64,000 nucleotides of DNA, taken from the NCBI RefSeq assembly GCF_023074055.1, contig NZ_JADPKR010000005.1, forward strand, positions 1 to 64,000. The letters are read 5' to 3'. Origin of the DNA: Bradyrhizobium sp. 141. Lineage in GTDB: Bacteria > Pseudomonadota > Alphaproteobacteria > Rhizobiales > Xanthobacteraceae. Below, piece by piece: positions 52,420 to 60,598 of this stretch. The position numbers were made by a program, and so were the translations under genes. The notes beneath the pieces were generated by a model. The model was not told the DNA's origin, made no database searches, and saw only the letters and a list, made by a program, of their open reading frames with translations. The first letter of the stretch is position 1, and each line of letters starts with the position of its first letter.

Positions 52420-53589
52420 TCACCCGAGCGAGTCCAGATCGGCCATTGCCGTGGCAATACGCTCGATCATCGCCAGTGCCGTCTCCTCGGACTGCATGGC
52501 CGGCAACAAAGGCGAATGGCACAAGGTGATCGTCCACATCAGGAGCGCATGCACCATCTGCTGGCGATAGTGCAGGAAACTCCGGTCGAAATCAGGCCTG
52601 GTCCCCGTCAACTCTGCGAACCGATCGATATAGCGACGGAGCAGATCCTTTTCCCAATTGCGGCGGTCGTCGGGCGTCAGCCCGGCCGTGACGGCATACG
52701 AAAAGTCCCGCGACCAGTGACCGCGCGCAAGGCACTGCCAGTCGCACAACCCCATCTTCCCCGCCCCCGTGCGATACCAATTGCCGATATGCACGTCGGA
52801 ATGGATCAGTCCCTGCGGCTCGTTGTCGTGGACCGCAAGCGCCTGCACGGCGGCCGGCCATACCGCGTCTCGCCGCGCCAGCACGCTCTTCGGGATGACG
52901 TGCGCGGCAGCGTCGAACGCCTTTCGGGTGTAGTGCTCGAGGCTCATCTTTTCCGCGCCGATGGTGAACCAGCGCGGATAGCTGGCGACCCAGGGATAGC
53001 GCGCCGCGAGTTCGCCATTGCCGTAAAAACGCGCGTGCAGGGCAGCCAGGACATCCACCATGTCCTCCGCCGTCGCACGATCGACGTAAGTCTTGGAGTT
53101 GCAAAACGTCGCAGATTTCGTCGCGACCATGTCCTCAAGGAGCAGAATCGAGGCGTAGGTCTGGCGATCGAACGCGGCGTGATAGCCGATCGGCGCCTCG
53201 ATCTCGAGCTGCGGCCGCAGTTGCATATAGAACCGGCCCTCGACCCGCGCGGTGCCGTTGAAGCCGCCGATCATACGCGTAACAACACTGGGCAGCGACT
53301 TCGTGAACATCGACTTCGGCAGATCCGCGCGTTCGCCGGCCTCGTTGTAACTGACGATCAACTGGTGGCGTTCGTGGGTCCCCGCGCTTGCGGCCTTTAC
53401 AGCAACGCCTGACACGGCGGCGCCCGGAACGCTTTGACAAAGCACGGCCGTCAACCATTCGGGCGTGATGGCGTCGGGTGAGCACGGAACATCTTCAGGC
53501 CGTCGCGCCTTGGGTCGAACCAGTCGTTCGAAGGCAACGCGCCCGCCAATCTTCAGTGCGGCCAGTGCCGTTGCGCCTGAGGCAGCCAT
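52420..53589 (-). CDS. Phosphotransferase, ecdysteroid-kinase-like (EcKL) type
   Basis: 389 residues; GGGAGAGGG lies before the ATG. The kinase core is KSMFTKSLP (lysine strand), ASILLLEDMVATKSATF (hinge), PQGLIHSDVHIGNWY (Brenner motif with Asp and Asn) and MGLCDWQCLARGHWSRDFSYAV (metal site). It is related to, but clearly different from, the protein encoded at 50198. A perfect palindromic version of the shared operator motif lies 52 bases upstream. It is a single-gene unit facing the LysR gene convergently. Phosphorylation of a hydroxylated alicyclic or steroid-like intermediate is possible but unproven. Confidence 0.85.
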   Translation of the reverse strand: MAASGATALAALKIGGRVAFERLVRPKARRPEDVPCSPDAITPEWLTAVLCQSVPGAAVSGVAVKAASAGTHERHQLIVSYNEAGERADLPKSMFTKSLPSVVTRMIGGFNGTARVEGRFYMQLRPQLEIEAPIGYHAAFDRQTYASILLLEDMVATKSATFCNSKTYVDRATAEDMVDVLAALHARFYGNGELAARYPWVASYPRWFTIGAEKMSLEHYTRKAFDAAAHVIPKSVLARRDAVWPAAVQALAVHDNEPQGLIHSDVHIGNWYRTGAGKMGLCDWQCLARGHWSRDFSYAVTAGLTPDDRRNWEKDLLRRYIDRFAELTGTRPDFDRSFLHYRQQMVHALLMWTITLCHSPLLPAMQSEETALAMIERIATAMADLDSLG

Positions 53590-53640
53590 GATCCCTCTCC
53601 CTGCACCGGCGGCAATCGTCGCGCGCCGCCCGGCGGAATG

Positions 53641-53666
53641 TTAGTACGCTTTCGTACTATTTGACC
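53641..53666. promoter_or_regulatory. Shared operator-like motif, site b (upstream of EcKL kinase)
   Basis: TTAGTACG, CTTT, CGTACTA, then TTTGACC on the plus strand. It contains the perfect inverted repeat TAGTACG-N4-CGTACTA and ends in TATTTGACC like site a. It lies 52 bases upstream of the kinase start at 53589. Confidence 0.65.
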
Positions 53667-53794
53667 CCACAATCCCGGCGACGTCAAGGAAAGACGGCAT
53701 AGAAAAGGCGCAGGCGAACGGCAGCGCCCGCGATAACAATAGTGAAATTGTAGGCTCATGAGTCCGCATGCGCCATATTTCCATTTCCTTATAT

Positions 53795-53821
53795 TTAGTA
53801 TAGTAGTGTACTTATTTAGTG
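53795..53821. promoter_or_regulatory. Shared operator-like motif, site c (upstream of binding-protein operon)
   Basis: TTAGT, ATAG, TAGTGTAC, T, TATTTAGTG on the plus strand. It matches sites a and d over the TTAGT-N4-TAGTGTA core. It lies 45 bases upstream of the binding-protein ATG at 53867. Confidence 0.65.
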
Positions 53822-53866
53822 CGTCGGCCGCGCCGGCGCCTGCAAGAAACCAATATGGGAGAAAGC

Positions 53867-55063
53867 ATGAGATTTCCGATTCTGGTCGGCGCTTCGGCTC
53901 TTTTCACACTAGGCGCCCTCCTCGAAGCCGGCGCAGCCGACAAGCAATATGGCCCGGGCGTTACCGACACCGGGATCAAGATTGGCCAGACCGTCCCCTA
54001 TAGCGGGCCGGCGTCCACCTTCTCGAGCTATGGCCGGGTCATGACCGGCTATTTCCAGATGCTGAACGAAGCAGGTGGAATTAACGGCAGGAAGATCAAC
54101 CTGATCTCCCTCGACAACGCCTTCAGCCCGCCCAAAGCCATCGAACAGACCCGAAAGCTGGTCGACGACGATGGTGTCCTGGCCGAGGTCGGGACCGTAG
54201 GCACGGTGCCGAACATCGCCGTTCAGAAGTATCTCAATCAGAACAAGGTTCCCCAGGTCTTCATTTCGGCCGGCGGGCGCCGCTTCAACGACCCGAAAGC
54301 CTTCCCGTGGACTGTCCCGTTCTACCCTCCCTTCGAAATGGAGGGCGCCACGTTCGGCAAGTTCATTCTCAAGAAGTTTCCAAACGCAAAGATCGCGGTG
54401 CTCTATCAAAATGACGACTACGGCAAGGACTACCTTACGGGCCTCAAGGCAGGTCTGGGGTCCGACGGCACGGCGAAAATCGTGGCTGACGCAAGCTACG
54501 AGTTGAGCTATCCGACCGTCGACTCTGAAGTCCTCAAGCTTAAGGCCTCGGGCGCCGATACGCTGGTCTATTTTACGACGCCCAAGTTTGCGGCGCAGGC
54601 GATCAAGAAGGCCAATGAGCTGAACTGGAAACCGGTCCAGTTCCTCGCCAGTCCGGTCAACTCGATCCAGGGCGTGCTGACACCTGCCGGGCTCGACAAC
54701 GCCCAGGGCGCCTATACGACTCAATTCGCCAAGCAGGCCAGCGATCCCGCCTGGGCGGAGGACGGCGAGGTGAAGGACTACGTCGCCTTCATGAAGAAAT
54801 GGGCACCGAACGACAGTCCGAACGACTTCATCGCACTGTCCGGCTACATCAATGCGCAAGCCATCGCGAAGGGTTTGCAGCGCTGCGGTGACAATTTGAC
54901 ACGCGAAAACCTACTGGCGCAGGCAACCAGCTTCAACAAGGAGCGGGTCGGTATGCTTCTTCCCGGGATCGAGCTCACCAATTCCAAGGACAATTACGCC
55001 CCCTACCGCTCCTTGCGCATGGCCATCTTCGACAAGGCGTCCTGGAAGCTACTCGACGAATAG
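53867..55063 (+). CDS. Branched-chain-type ABC binding protein (no local permease)
   Basis: 398 residues from ATG 53867 (GGGAGA upstream; ATG 53855 is an in-frame alternative). Signal peptide about 1-24 (MRFPILVGASALFTLGALLE ...). The mature part has the peripla_BP_6 pattern: GVTDTGIKIGQTVPYSGPAS, FQMLNEAGGINGRKINLISL, PPKAIEQTRKLVDDDGVLAE and AVLYQNDDYGKDYLTGLKAG. It leads an operon with a thiolase and a DUF35 protein and has no own permease, so it probably delivers to the Liv-type transporter at 41902-46420 or another one. A strong hairpin follows its stop. Confidence 0.9.
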   Translation: MRFPILVGASALFTLGALLEAGAADKQYGPGVTDTGIKIGQTVPYSGPASTFSSYGRVMTGYFQMLNEAGGINGRKINLISLDNAFSPPKAIEQTRKLVDDDGVLAEVGTVGTVPNIAVQKYLNQNKVPQVFISAGGRRFNDPKAFPWTVPFYPPFEMEGATFGKFILKKFPNAKIAVLYQNDDYGKDYLTGLKAGLGSDGTAKIVADASYELSYPTVDSEVLKLKASGADTLVYFTTPKFAAQAIKKANELNWKPVQFLASPVNSIQGVLTPAGLDNAQGAYTTQFAKQASDPAWAEDGEVKDYVAFMKKWAPNDSPNDFIALSGYINAQAIAKGLQRCGDNLTRENLLAQATSFNKERVGMLLPGIELTNSKDNYAPYRSLRMAIFDKASWKLLDE

Positions 55064-55067
55064 CCCC

Positions 55068-55103
55068 TTGAGGCCCACCGAGCATCGCCTCGGTGGGCCT
55101 CAA
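55068..55103 (+). other. Strong intra-operon hairpin (possible attenuator or mRNA stabiliser)
   Basis: A perfect 15-bp stem (55068-55082 with 55089-55103) and a 6-base loop start five bases after the binding-protein stop. No T-tract follows (next bases ACCAAAG). Its place, between an abundant binding protein and enzymes, parallels the 22-bp palindrome at 12727. Confidence 0.8.
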
Positions 55104-55132
55104 ACCAAAGAACACACGAACGGAGACCTTCG

Positions 55133-56281
55133 TTGACCATCAAGGGCAAGGCCTACATTGCCGGAATCTACGAACACCCGACCCGGCATGCGCCGGACAA
55201 ATCCACCGCGCAGCTCCACGCCGAGGTCGCCAAGGGCGCGATCGAAGATGCGGGGCTGACCAAGGATGACATCGACGGCTACTTCCTGTCAGGCGACGCG
55301 CCCGGAGGCGCCTGGCCGATGGTCGATTATCTCGGCCTGAAGGTACGCCATGTCGACAGCACCGACACGGGCGGTTGTTCCTACATTATCCAGCTCGGCC
55401 ATGCCGCCGAAGCGATCGCCGCCGGCAAATGCTCGATCGCGCTGATTACACTGGCAGGCAAGCCGCGCACCGGCCCGCCGCAGCTGCGCGCGCCGGGCCC
55501 CGAGGCCGACTTCGAGACTGCCTATGGCGCGACGACGCACAATGCGTATGGCATGTGCGCCATGCGCCATATGCACGATTATGGCACCACGAGCGAGCAG
55601 CTTGCCTGGATCAAGGTCGCGGCCTCGCATCACGCGCAATATAATCCGCATGCGATGCTCAAGGAGGTCGTGACCGTCGAAGACGTCTTGAACTCGCCGA
55701 TGATCTCCGACCCACTGCGCAGGCTCGACTGCTGCGTCGTGACTGACGGTGGCGGTGCGCTGATCGTGACCTCTCCCGAGATCGCCAGGAGCCTGAGGAA
55801 GCCGCTGGTGCGCCTGATCGGCCACGGCGAGGCGATGAAGGGGCCGGGCGGCGGCAAGGATCTCGACCTCACTCACTCTGCCGGAATCTGGTCCGGCCCG
55901 CGTGCGTTCGAGGAAGCCGGCATCACGCCGAAGGACATCAAATACGCCTCGATCTACGACAGCTTCACCATCACCGTGCTGATGCAGCTCGAAGACCTCG
56001 GCTTTTGCAAGAAGGGCGAGGGCGGCAAGTTCGTCGCCGACGGCAATCTGATCTCGGGCGTTGGCAAGCTGCCGTTCAACACCGACGGCGGCGGCCTCTG
56101 CAGCAACCATCCCGTCAATCGCGGCGGCATGACCAAGATCATCGAGGCCGTGCGGCAACTGCGCGGCGAGGCGCATCCGGAGGTGCAGGTTTCGAATTGC
56201 GATCTCGCCATCGCTCACGGCACCGGCGGCCTTTTGGGTGTTCGCCATGCCGCTTCGACCGCCATTCTGGAGCGCGTGTGA
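55133..56281 (+). CDS. SCP-x-type thiolase or retro-aldolase-like protein
   Basis: 382 residues from TTG 55133 (GGAGA seven bases upstream). Thiolase fold: IAGIYEHPTRHAPDKSTAQL, STDTGGCSYIIQLGHAAEAI (nucleophile region; Cys in GGCS), IYDSFTITVLMQLEDLGFCK, FNTDGGGLCSNHPVNRGGMT and AIAHGTGGLLGVRHA. The form YDSFT and pairing with a DUF35 protein are typical of lipid-transfer-protein thiolases, a group that includes true thiolases and the steroid-side-chain retro-aldolase Ltp2, which acts only as a complex with its DUF35 partner. It overlaps that partner by one base (TGATG). Confidence 0.85.
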   Translation: MTIKGKAYIAGIYEHPTRHAPDKSTAQLHAEVAKGAIEDAGLTKDDIDGYFLSGDAPGGAWPMVDYLGLKVRHVDSTDTGGCSYIIQLGHAAEAIAAGKCSIALITLAGKPRTGPPQLRAPGPEADFETAYGATTHNAYGMCAMRHMHDYGTTSEQLAWIKVAASHHAQYNPHAMLKEVVTVEDVLNSPMISDPLRRLDCCVVTDGGGALIVTSPEIARSLRKPLVRLIGHGEAMKGPGGGKDLDLTHSAGIWSGPRAFEEAGITPKDIKYASIYDSFTITVLMQLEDLGFCKKGEGGKFVADGNLISGVGKLPFNTDGGGLCSNHPVNRGGMTKIIEAVRQLRGEAHPEVQVSNCDLAIAHGTGGLLGVRHAASTAILERV

Positions 56282-56670
56282 TGAGCGAAGCAAAGAAGTA
56301 TCCGGCACCGGTCACGAACCCCGAGACCGCGGCGTTCTGGGACGCGGCCAAGCAGGGCAAGTTCATGATCAAGCGCTGCACCGCCTGTGGCGAGGCGCAT
56401 TACTTCCCGCGCTCGATCTGCCCGTTCTGCTTCTCCGACAAAACCGTGTGGGAGGAGGCTTCGGGCGAGGGCACGATCTACACCTGGAGCCTGATGCGGA
56501 AGTCGCCGACCGGTCCTTACGCGATCGGCTATGTCACGCTGAAGGAGGGGCCGTCGGTGCAAACCAACTTCGTCGACTGCGATCTCACGACGCTGAAGAT
56601 CGGCCAGACGGTGAAGGTGGTTTTCAAGCCGACCGACGGTGCACCGCTGCCGTTCTTCACACCCATCTGA
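56281..56670 (+). CDS. DUF35 (OB-fold and zinc ribbon) thiolase partner
   Basis: 129 residues. Zinc-ribbon cysteines are C33 and C36 (RCTACGEAHYFP) and C47 and C50 (ICPFC). Then an OB-fold with GEGTIYTWSLMRKSPTGPYA and YVTLKEGPSVQTNFVD. DUF35 proteins bind acyl-CoA and form a stable complex with SCP-x-like thiolases or aldolases, giving the active enzyme. Its start overlaps the thiolase stop (TGATG). The gene ends 43 bases before the convergent CoA-transferase gene. Confidence 0.92.
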   Translation: MSEAKKYPAPVTNPETAAFWDAAKQGKFMIKRCTACGEAHYFPRSICPFCFSDKTVWEEASGEGTIYTWSLMRKSPTGPYAIGYVTLKEGPSVQTNFVDCDLTTLKIGQTVKVVFKPTDGAPLPFFTPI

Positions 56671-56712
56671 TGTGGATCGCTATCGCTTCGTGCGTCGCAG
56701 CCCGGACACCGG

Positions 56713-57903
56713 TCAACTCACGACCTCATCGCGGCGCAGCTCGGCGATGCTGGCAGCAGATAGTCCGAGCTCGGTCAGGACGTCGTCGGTGTGTTGCCCG
56801 ATCGTCGGCGGAGGAAGGCCGGGATCGCGCTCTTCCCCAACGAACGTGACGGGATGGCCCACGCAGTTCAAGGAGCCGACCGCTGGATGGTCGTACTGCA
56901 TGATGAGCTTGTCCGCCTTCGTATGGGGATGATCCAGAAGCTGGGCGAGCGTGTTGATGGGTGAACAGGGGATGCCGACCTCGTTCAGGGCCGCATTCCA
57001 ATGCTCGACAGACCTGGTGGCGATCACGGACTGAACGTGGCGCAACGTCTCGGCACGATGCTTCACCCGCTCCGCGTTGGTCCGGAATCTCGGATCATCC
57101 ACGATTGCATTCAGGCCGGCGACGCCGCAGAACTTGCGCCAAAGGTTGTCGTTGGCCACTCCGATCATGATCGGTCCGTCCGCGGCTTCGAATGCCTGGT
57201 ACGGGCATAATGATTCGTGGCTGGATCCGCACTTGGCCGGCTGCGTCCCCCGCTCCCAGAAGGTCTGCAGATTGTAGCCGAGGAGTCCAAGCGCCGTGTC
57301 GAACAGCGATACCTGGATCGCGGCGCCCTTGCCCGACTTCTCGCGTGCAAAGAGGCAAGCGAGGATGCCGCTAAAGGCATGGACACCGGTCATCTGGTCG
57401 ATCGGCGAGATCGGGCTGCGGATGTAGCCGCCGCCCTCGTCGCCCGTCATCGACATGATGCCGCTGAAGGCTTGCAGGATCACGTCATAGCCTGGGGAAT
57501 TCTTGAGCGGCCCCGTCCTGCCGAAGCCCGAGATGCTGCAATGAACCAGACGATCGTTAAGCGCGCAGAGGCTTGCGGCATCGATGCCCAGCCGCTCGGC
57601 AACGCCAGTGCCAAAACTCTCGATCGCGACGTCGGCGGATCTTGCGAGCTCGTGCACAAGCTTCCGCCCCTTGTCGGATTTCATGTTGATGGCAATGCTT
57701 CGCTTGTTCCGGTTGGCGCTCAGAAACACCGTGCCAAGGCCGGGCGCAGGGAACGGCGGCCATCCCCGCGTCTCATCTCCCTGCCCTACCGCTTCGACCT
57801 TGATCACCTCGGCGCCGAGATCTCCAAGATATTGCGCGCAGAGCGGGCCGGCGAGCACCTTCGAGAGATCGAGAACCTTGATACCTTCAAGAGGTCTGGA
57901 CAC
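56713..57903 (-). CDS. CaiB/BaiF-family (family III) CoA-transferase
   Basis: 396 residues from GTG 57903 (AAGGAG seven bases upstream). N-terminus LEGIKVLDLSKVLAGPLCAQ and YLGDLGAEVIKVEAVGQGD; SANRNKRSIAINMKSDKG; the catalytic aspartate lies in SPISPIDQMTGVHAFSG. Unlike the protein at 33270 it has no racemase His/Glu pair, so it is a true CoA-transferase, moving CoA between a carboxylate and an acyl-CoA (such as succinyl-CoA). It follows the crotonase gene by 26 bases in one minus-strand unit. Confidence 0.9.
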   Translation of the reverse strand: MSRPLEGIKVLDLSKVLAGPLCAQYLGDLGAEVIKVEAVGQGDETRGWPPFPAPGLGTVFLSANRNKRSIAINMKSDKGRKLVHELARSADVAIESFGTGVAERLGIDAASLCALNDRLVHCSISGFGRTGPLKNSPGYDVILQAFSGIMSMTGDEGGGYIRSPISPIDQMTGVHAFSGILACLFAREKSGKGAAIQVSLFDTALGLLGYNLQTFWERGTQPAKCGSSHESLCPYQAFEAADGPIMIGVANDNLWRKFCGVAGLNAIVDDPRFRTNAERVKHRAETLRHVQSVIATRSVEHWNAALNEVGIPCSPINTLAQLLDHPHTKADKLIMQYDHPAVGSLNCVGHPVTFVGEERDPGLPPPTIGQHTDDVLTELGLSAASIAELRRDEVVS

Positions 57904-57929
57904 GATTCTTCTCCTTCATGGAGCACTGA

Positions 57930-59228
57930 CTAGCCGAGCCCGGCGGCGAACAAGCCACCGAGATAAGCGGGAAAACCGGCCTGCGTGACCAGAACATAGT
58001 CGGCAGCTCGACGTTCGGACTCATCCAGTTGGGATCGCCAGCCCGCGGCAGCGCCTTCTGCTTCCGCCAACCTGGCGCGCAGCAACTCCTTGCCCCAGGT
58101 CCGCGGCTCATCGTCATGCCAGTAGACCGCGCCAGCGATACGCCCGTCGAACTCGATCTTACAGGGCTGTTCGACGCGAAAGCCCGCCCGGGCAAACGCC
58201 TCGGAAAGCTCCTTGCCACGGTCCGACTGAACACCGAGAACCTTCGAGACGTCGGCTACTGCCGCGGTGATCTTGGGATTCAAGCCGGCCTTTTTTTGCC
58301 GTTCGTGATCGAGCCGACCGAGGAACAATGTCCTGATCATGTTACGCGGCTCCCGCCTCTGGATCAGCTTCGCGAAGATCTGCATCTCCGTTCGGATGGC
58401 CGTATCGAAATCCAGCGGGAGGCCCTGTTCGACGCAGTCGAGAATGGCTGACAGAGCCGGATAGTGGCCGAGCGTTTCGGCCAGCATTTTGTTCCGTTTC
58501 TCTCCGATTTCTGCCTTCACGCGCGGCGCATCCGACGTGTGCCAATCTGGTCGATCCCAGGGCTGCACCGCGGATGGTCGCGACAGCACCCAGCGCTCAG
58601 CCGCCGCAACTTCTTCGCCTGGCACCGTCAGTTCATGCGCAAGTCCGGCTGCAATGGCCTCTTGTCCTTTAAGTCGCGCGCCATCGAGCAGTACGGGCAG
58701 CGCCGCCTCGATGCCCATCAGGCGCGGTAGGCGCTGAGTTCCGCCGCCACCCGGCAACAATCCGACAAGCGATTCCGGCAAACCAAATGTCGCCTGGGGA
58801 TGATCGGCAAGCACTCGATGATGCGCCGCAAGGGCAAACTCGCAGCCGCCGCCCAAAGCAAGGCCAGCGATCGCCACCGCGACCGGCTTGCCAGCCGTCT
58901 CCAGCTTCCGCAACCCATGGCTCAATCGAAAAAAATGATCGAAAGCAAGACGGTCGCGCTCGGCGGACGGCGCCGCCATAATCATGTCGTAGGCAGTCTC
59001 CAGCTCGGCCAAGTCCGCGCCGGCGCAGAAGGCGGTCGACTTGCCGGAACGAATGACGACCCCCGCCACGTCGCTTTGCCTGAGCCAGTCCGCAAACAAC
59101 CCAAGCTCCTCGATCGCAGCATTCGAGAACACGTTCATCGATCGTCCCGGCATGTCGAAGATGAGGTGCACGACGCGTTGCTCGGTCAATTCGAGGCGAA
59201 ACTGCTTGAGCACCGGCCCGACTGTCAT
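57930..59228 (-). CDS. FadB/FadJ-like enoyl-CoA hydratase without dehydrogenase half
   Basis: 432 residues. Residues about 1-200 are a crotonase domain: VVHLIFDMPGRSMNVFSNAA, KSTAFCAGADLAELETAY (oxyanion hole), GLALGGGCEFALAAH and LPESLVGLLPGGGGTQRLPRL with the catalytic Glu. Residues 200-430 include the FadB/FadJ linker-like region (IRTLFLGRLDHERQKKAGLN) and a helical C-terminal tail. The 3-hydroxyacyl-CoA dehydrogenase domain of FadB (which would start with an NAD-binding GxGxxG) is absent; the frame ends normally and no fragment follows. It hydrates enoyl-CoA in the cluster; the dehydrogenase step is left to SDR enzymes. GGAGAG precedes the ATG. Confidence 0.82.
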   Translation of the reverse strand: MTVGPVLKQFRLELTEQRVVHLIFDMPGRSMNVFSNAAIEELGLFADWLRQSDVAGVVIRSGKSTAFCAGADLAELETAYDMIMAAPSAERDRLAFDHFFRLSHGLRKLETAGKPVAVAIAGLALGGGCEFALAAHHRVLADHPQATFGLPESLVGLLPGGGGTQRLPRLMGIEAALPVLLDGARLKGQEAIAAGLAHELTVPGEEVAAAERWVLSRPSAVQPWDRPDWHTSDAPRVKAEIGEKRNKMLAETLGHYPALSAILDCVEQGLPLDFDTAIRTEMQIFAKLIQRREPRNMIRTLFLGRLDHERQKKAGLNPKITAAVADVSKVLGVQSDRGKELSEAFARAGFRVEQPCKIEFDGRIAGAVYWHDDEPRTWGKELLRARLAEAEGAAAGWRSQLDESERRAADYVLVTQAGFPAYLGGLFAAGLG

Positions 59229-59302
59229 TGCTCGCTCTCCTCGCTACCGTTCATTGGTGTACGATCGCTCTTGCCTGCGTGTCGTTTCGGGTTGTATACC
59301 CC

Positions 59303-59330
59303 GATCAAATACTGTACACTAGCTAACTAA
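59303..59330. promoter_or_regulatory. Shared operator-like motif, site d (crotonase/acyl-CoA dehydrogenase divergent promoter)
   Basis: Read on the minus strand: TTAGT, TAGC, TAGTGTAC, AG, TATTTGATC. It has the same spacing as site a. It lies 75 bases upstream of the crotonase start (59228) and 24 bases upstream of the acyl-CoA dehydrogenase start (59354), so it could control both units. Confidence 0.65.
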
Positions 59331-59353
59331 ATCAGACGAGGCGATATTTGACA

Positions 59354-60535
59354 ATGATCGAACGCACGATCTTTCGCGAGGAACACGAGATTTTCCGGCA
59401 GACGGTCCGTCGCTTCGTCGAGAGCGAAATCGTGCCCTTTCATGCCCAGTGGGAAGAAGAGGGCATCGTTCCACGAGACTTGTGGCTGAAAGCCGGCGCG
59501 GCTGGCCTCCTCTGCTGCACCGTGCCAGAGGAATATGGCGGCATGGGCCTCGATTATCTCTTCGACGTTGTTGTGTTCGAAGAGCTCTGGCGAGCGGGAG
59601 CCAGCGGTCCCGGCTTTTTGATCCATACCGACCTGGTCGCCACCTATCTTCTGTCCTTCGGGAGCGAGGCCCAGAAACGCAAATGGCTGCCCAAGATGGT
59701 ATCCGGCGAAGCGATCGGCTCGCTGGGTATGACGGAACCTCACGCCGGGAGCGACCTCAAAGCGATCCGCACGCGAGCCGCGCGCGACGGTGACGACTTC
59801 GTCATCAACGGCCAGAAAGTCTTCATCTCAAACGGGCAGCTTTGCGACTTCATCGTGCTCGCGACCAAGACCGACAGCAAGGCCGGCGCCAAGGGCGTGA
59901 CTCTTTTCATCGTCGAGAGCAATCGGCCCGGCTTCAAACGTGGCCGGAATCTAGAGAAGCTCGGCATGAGGGCCCAGGATACGTCCGAGCTGTTCTTCGA
60001 CAATGTCCGGATTCCCGCGAGCAACATGCTCGGCGCGGAGGGGCGCGGCTTCGCCCAGATGATGACCAAACTCGCGCAGGAACGGCTGGCGCAGGCGATC
60101 CGATCGGCGACGGTCACCGAGACGGTGATCGACTGGACGCTGCAATACACCTCCGAACGAAGCGCATTCGGCCAGAAGCTTGCCGACTTCCAGAACACGC
60201 AGTTCAAGCTGGCCGATCTCAGGACCAAGGCAACCGTCGCGCGCGTCTTCACGGACAAGTGCATCGCCCTGTTCATGGAAGGTAGGCTCGATCCGGTCGA
60301 CGCTGCCATGGCGAAGATGTTTACGTCAGAGCTGCACTGCGAGACCGTCGACGAATGCCTCCAGCTCTTTGGCGGCTGGGGCTATATGTGGGAATATCCG
60401 ATCGCGCGGGCCTATGCCGACGCTCGCGTGGTGAAGATCGCCGGCGGCTCGATCGAAATCATGAAGACGATCATCGCGCGCCAGATGTACTCGCAACGCG
60501 GATACGACATCCAGAAGAACGGGTCGGCCTCATAG
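59354..60535 (+). CDS. Acyl-CoA dehydrogenase
   Basis: 393 residues from ATG 59354; TTG 59348, six bases after GAGG, may be the true start. FAD-binding and substrate landmarks: GSLGMTEPHAGSDLKAIRTR, INGQKVFISNGQLCDFIVLA, FGQKLADFQNTQFKLADL and ECLQLFGGWGYMWEYPIARA, then KIAGGSIEIMKTIIARQ with the Glu used as catalytic base region in many members. It oxidises an acyl-CoA to the 2,3-enoyl ester and gives electrons to ETF. It closely resembles the partial protein at 63165. It leads an operon with the BadH- and BadI-like genes, so cyclohexanecarboxyl-CoA-type substrates are plausible. Confidence 0.9.
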   Translation: MIERTIFREEHEIFRQTVRRFVESEIVPFHAQWEEEGIVPRDLWLKAGAAGLLCCTVPEEYGGMGLDYLFDVVVFEELWRAGASGPGFLIHTDLVATYLLSFGSEAQKRKWLPKMVSGEAIGSLGMTEPHAGSDLKAIRTRAARDGDDFVINGQKVFISNGQLCDFIVLATKTDSKAGAKGVTLFIVESNRPGFKRGRNLEKLGMRAQDTSELFFDNVRIPASNMLGAEGRGFAQMMTKLAQERLAQAIRSATVTETVIDWTLQYTSERSAFGQKLADFQNTQFKLADLRTKATVARVFTDKCIALFMEGRLDPVDAAMAKMFTSELHCETVDECLQLFGGWGYMWEYPIARAYADARVVKIAGGSIEIMKTIIARQMYSQRGYDIQKNGSAS

Positions 60536-60598
60536 CCCCCTTGCCTTCGTCCCATCGAAGGCTGCCAAAGAAACGACAAACGACAAGGGAGATCGACG

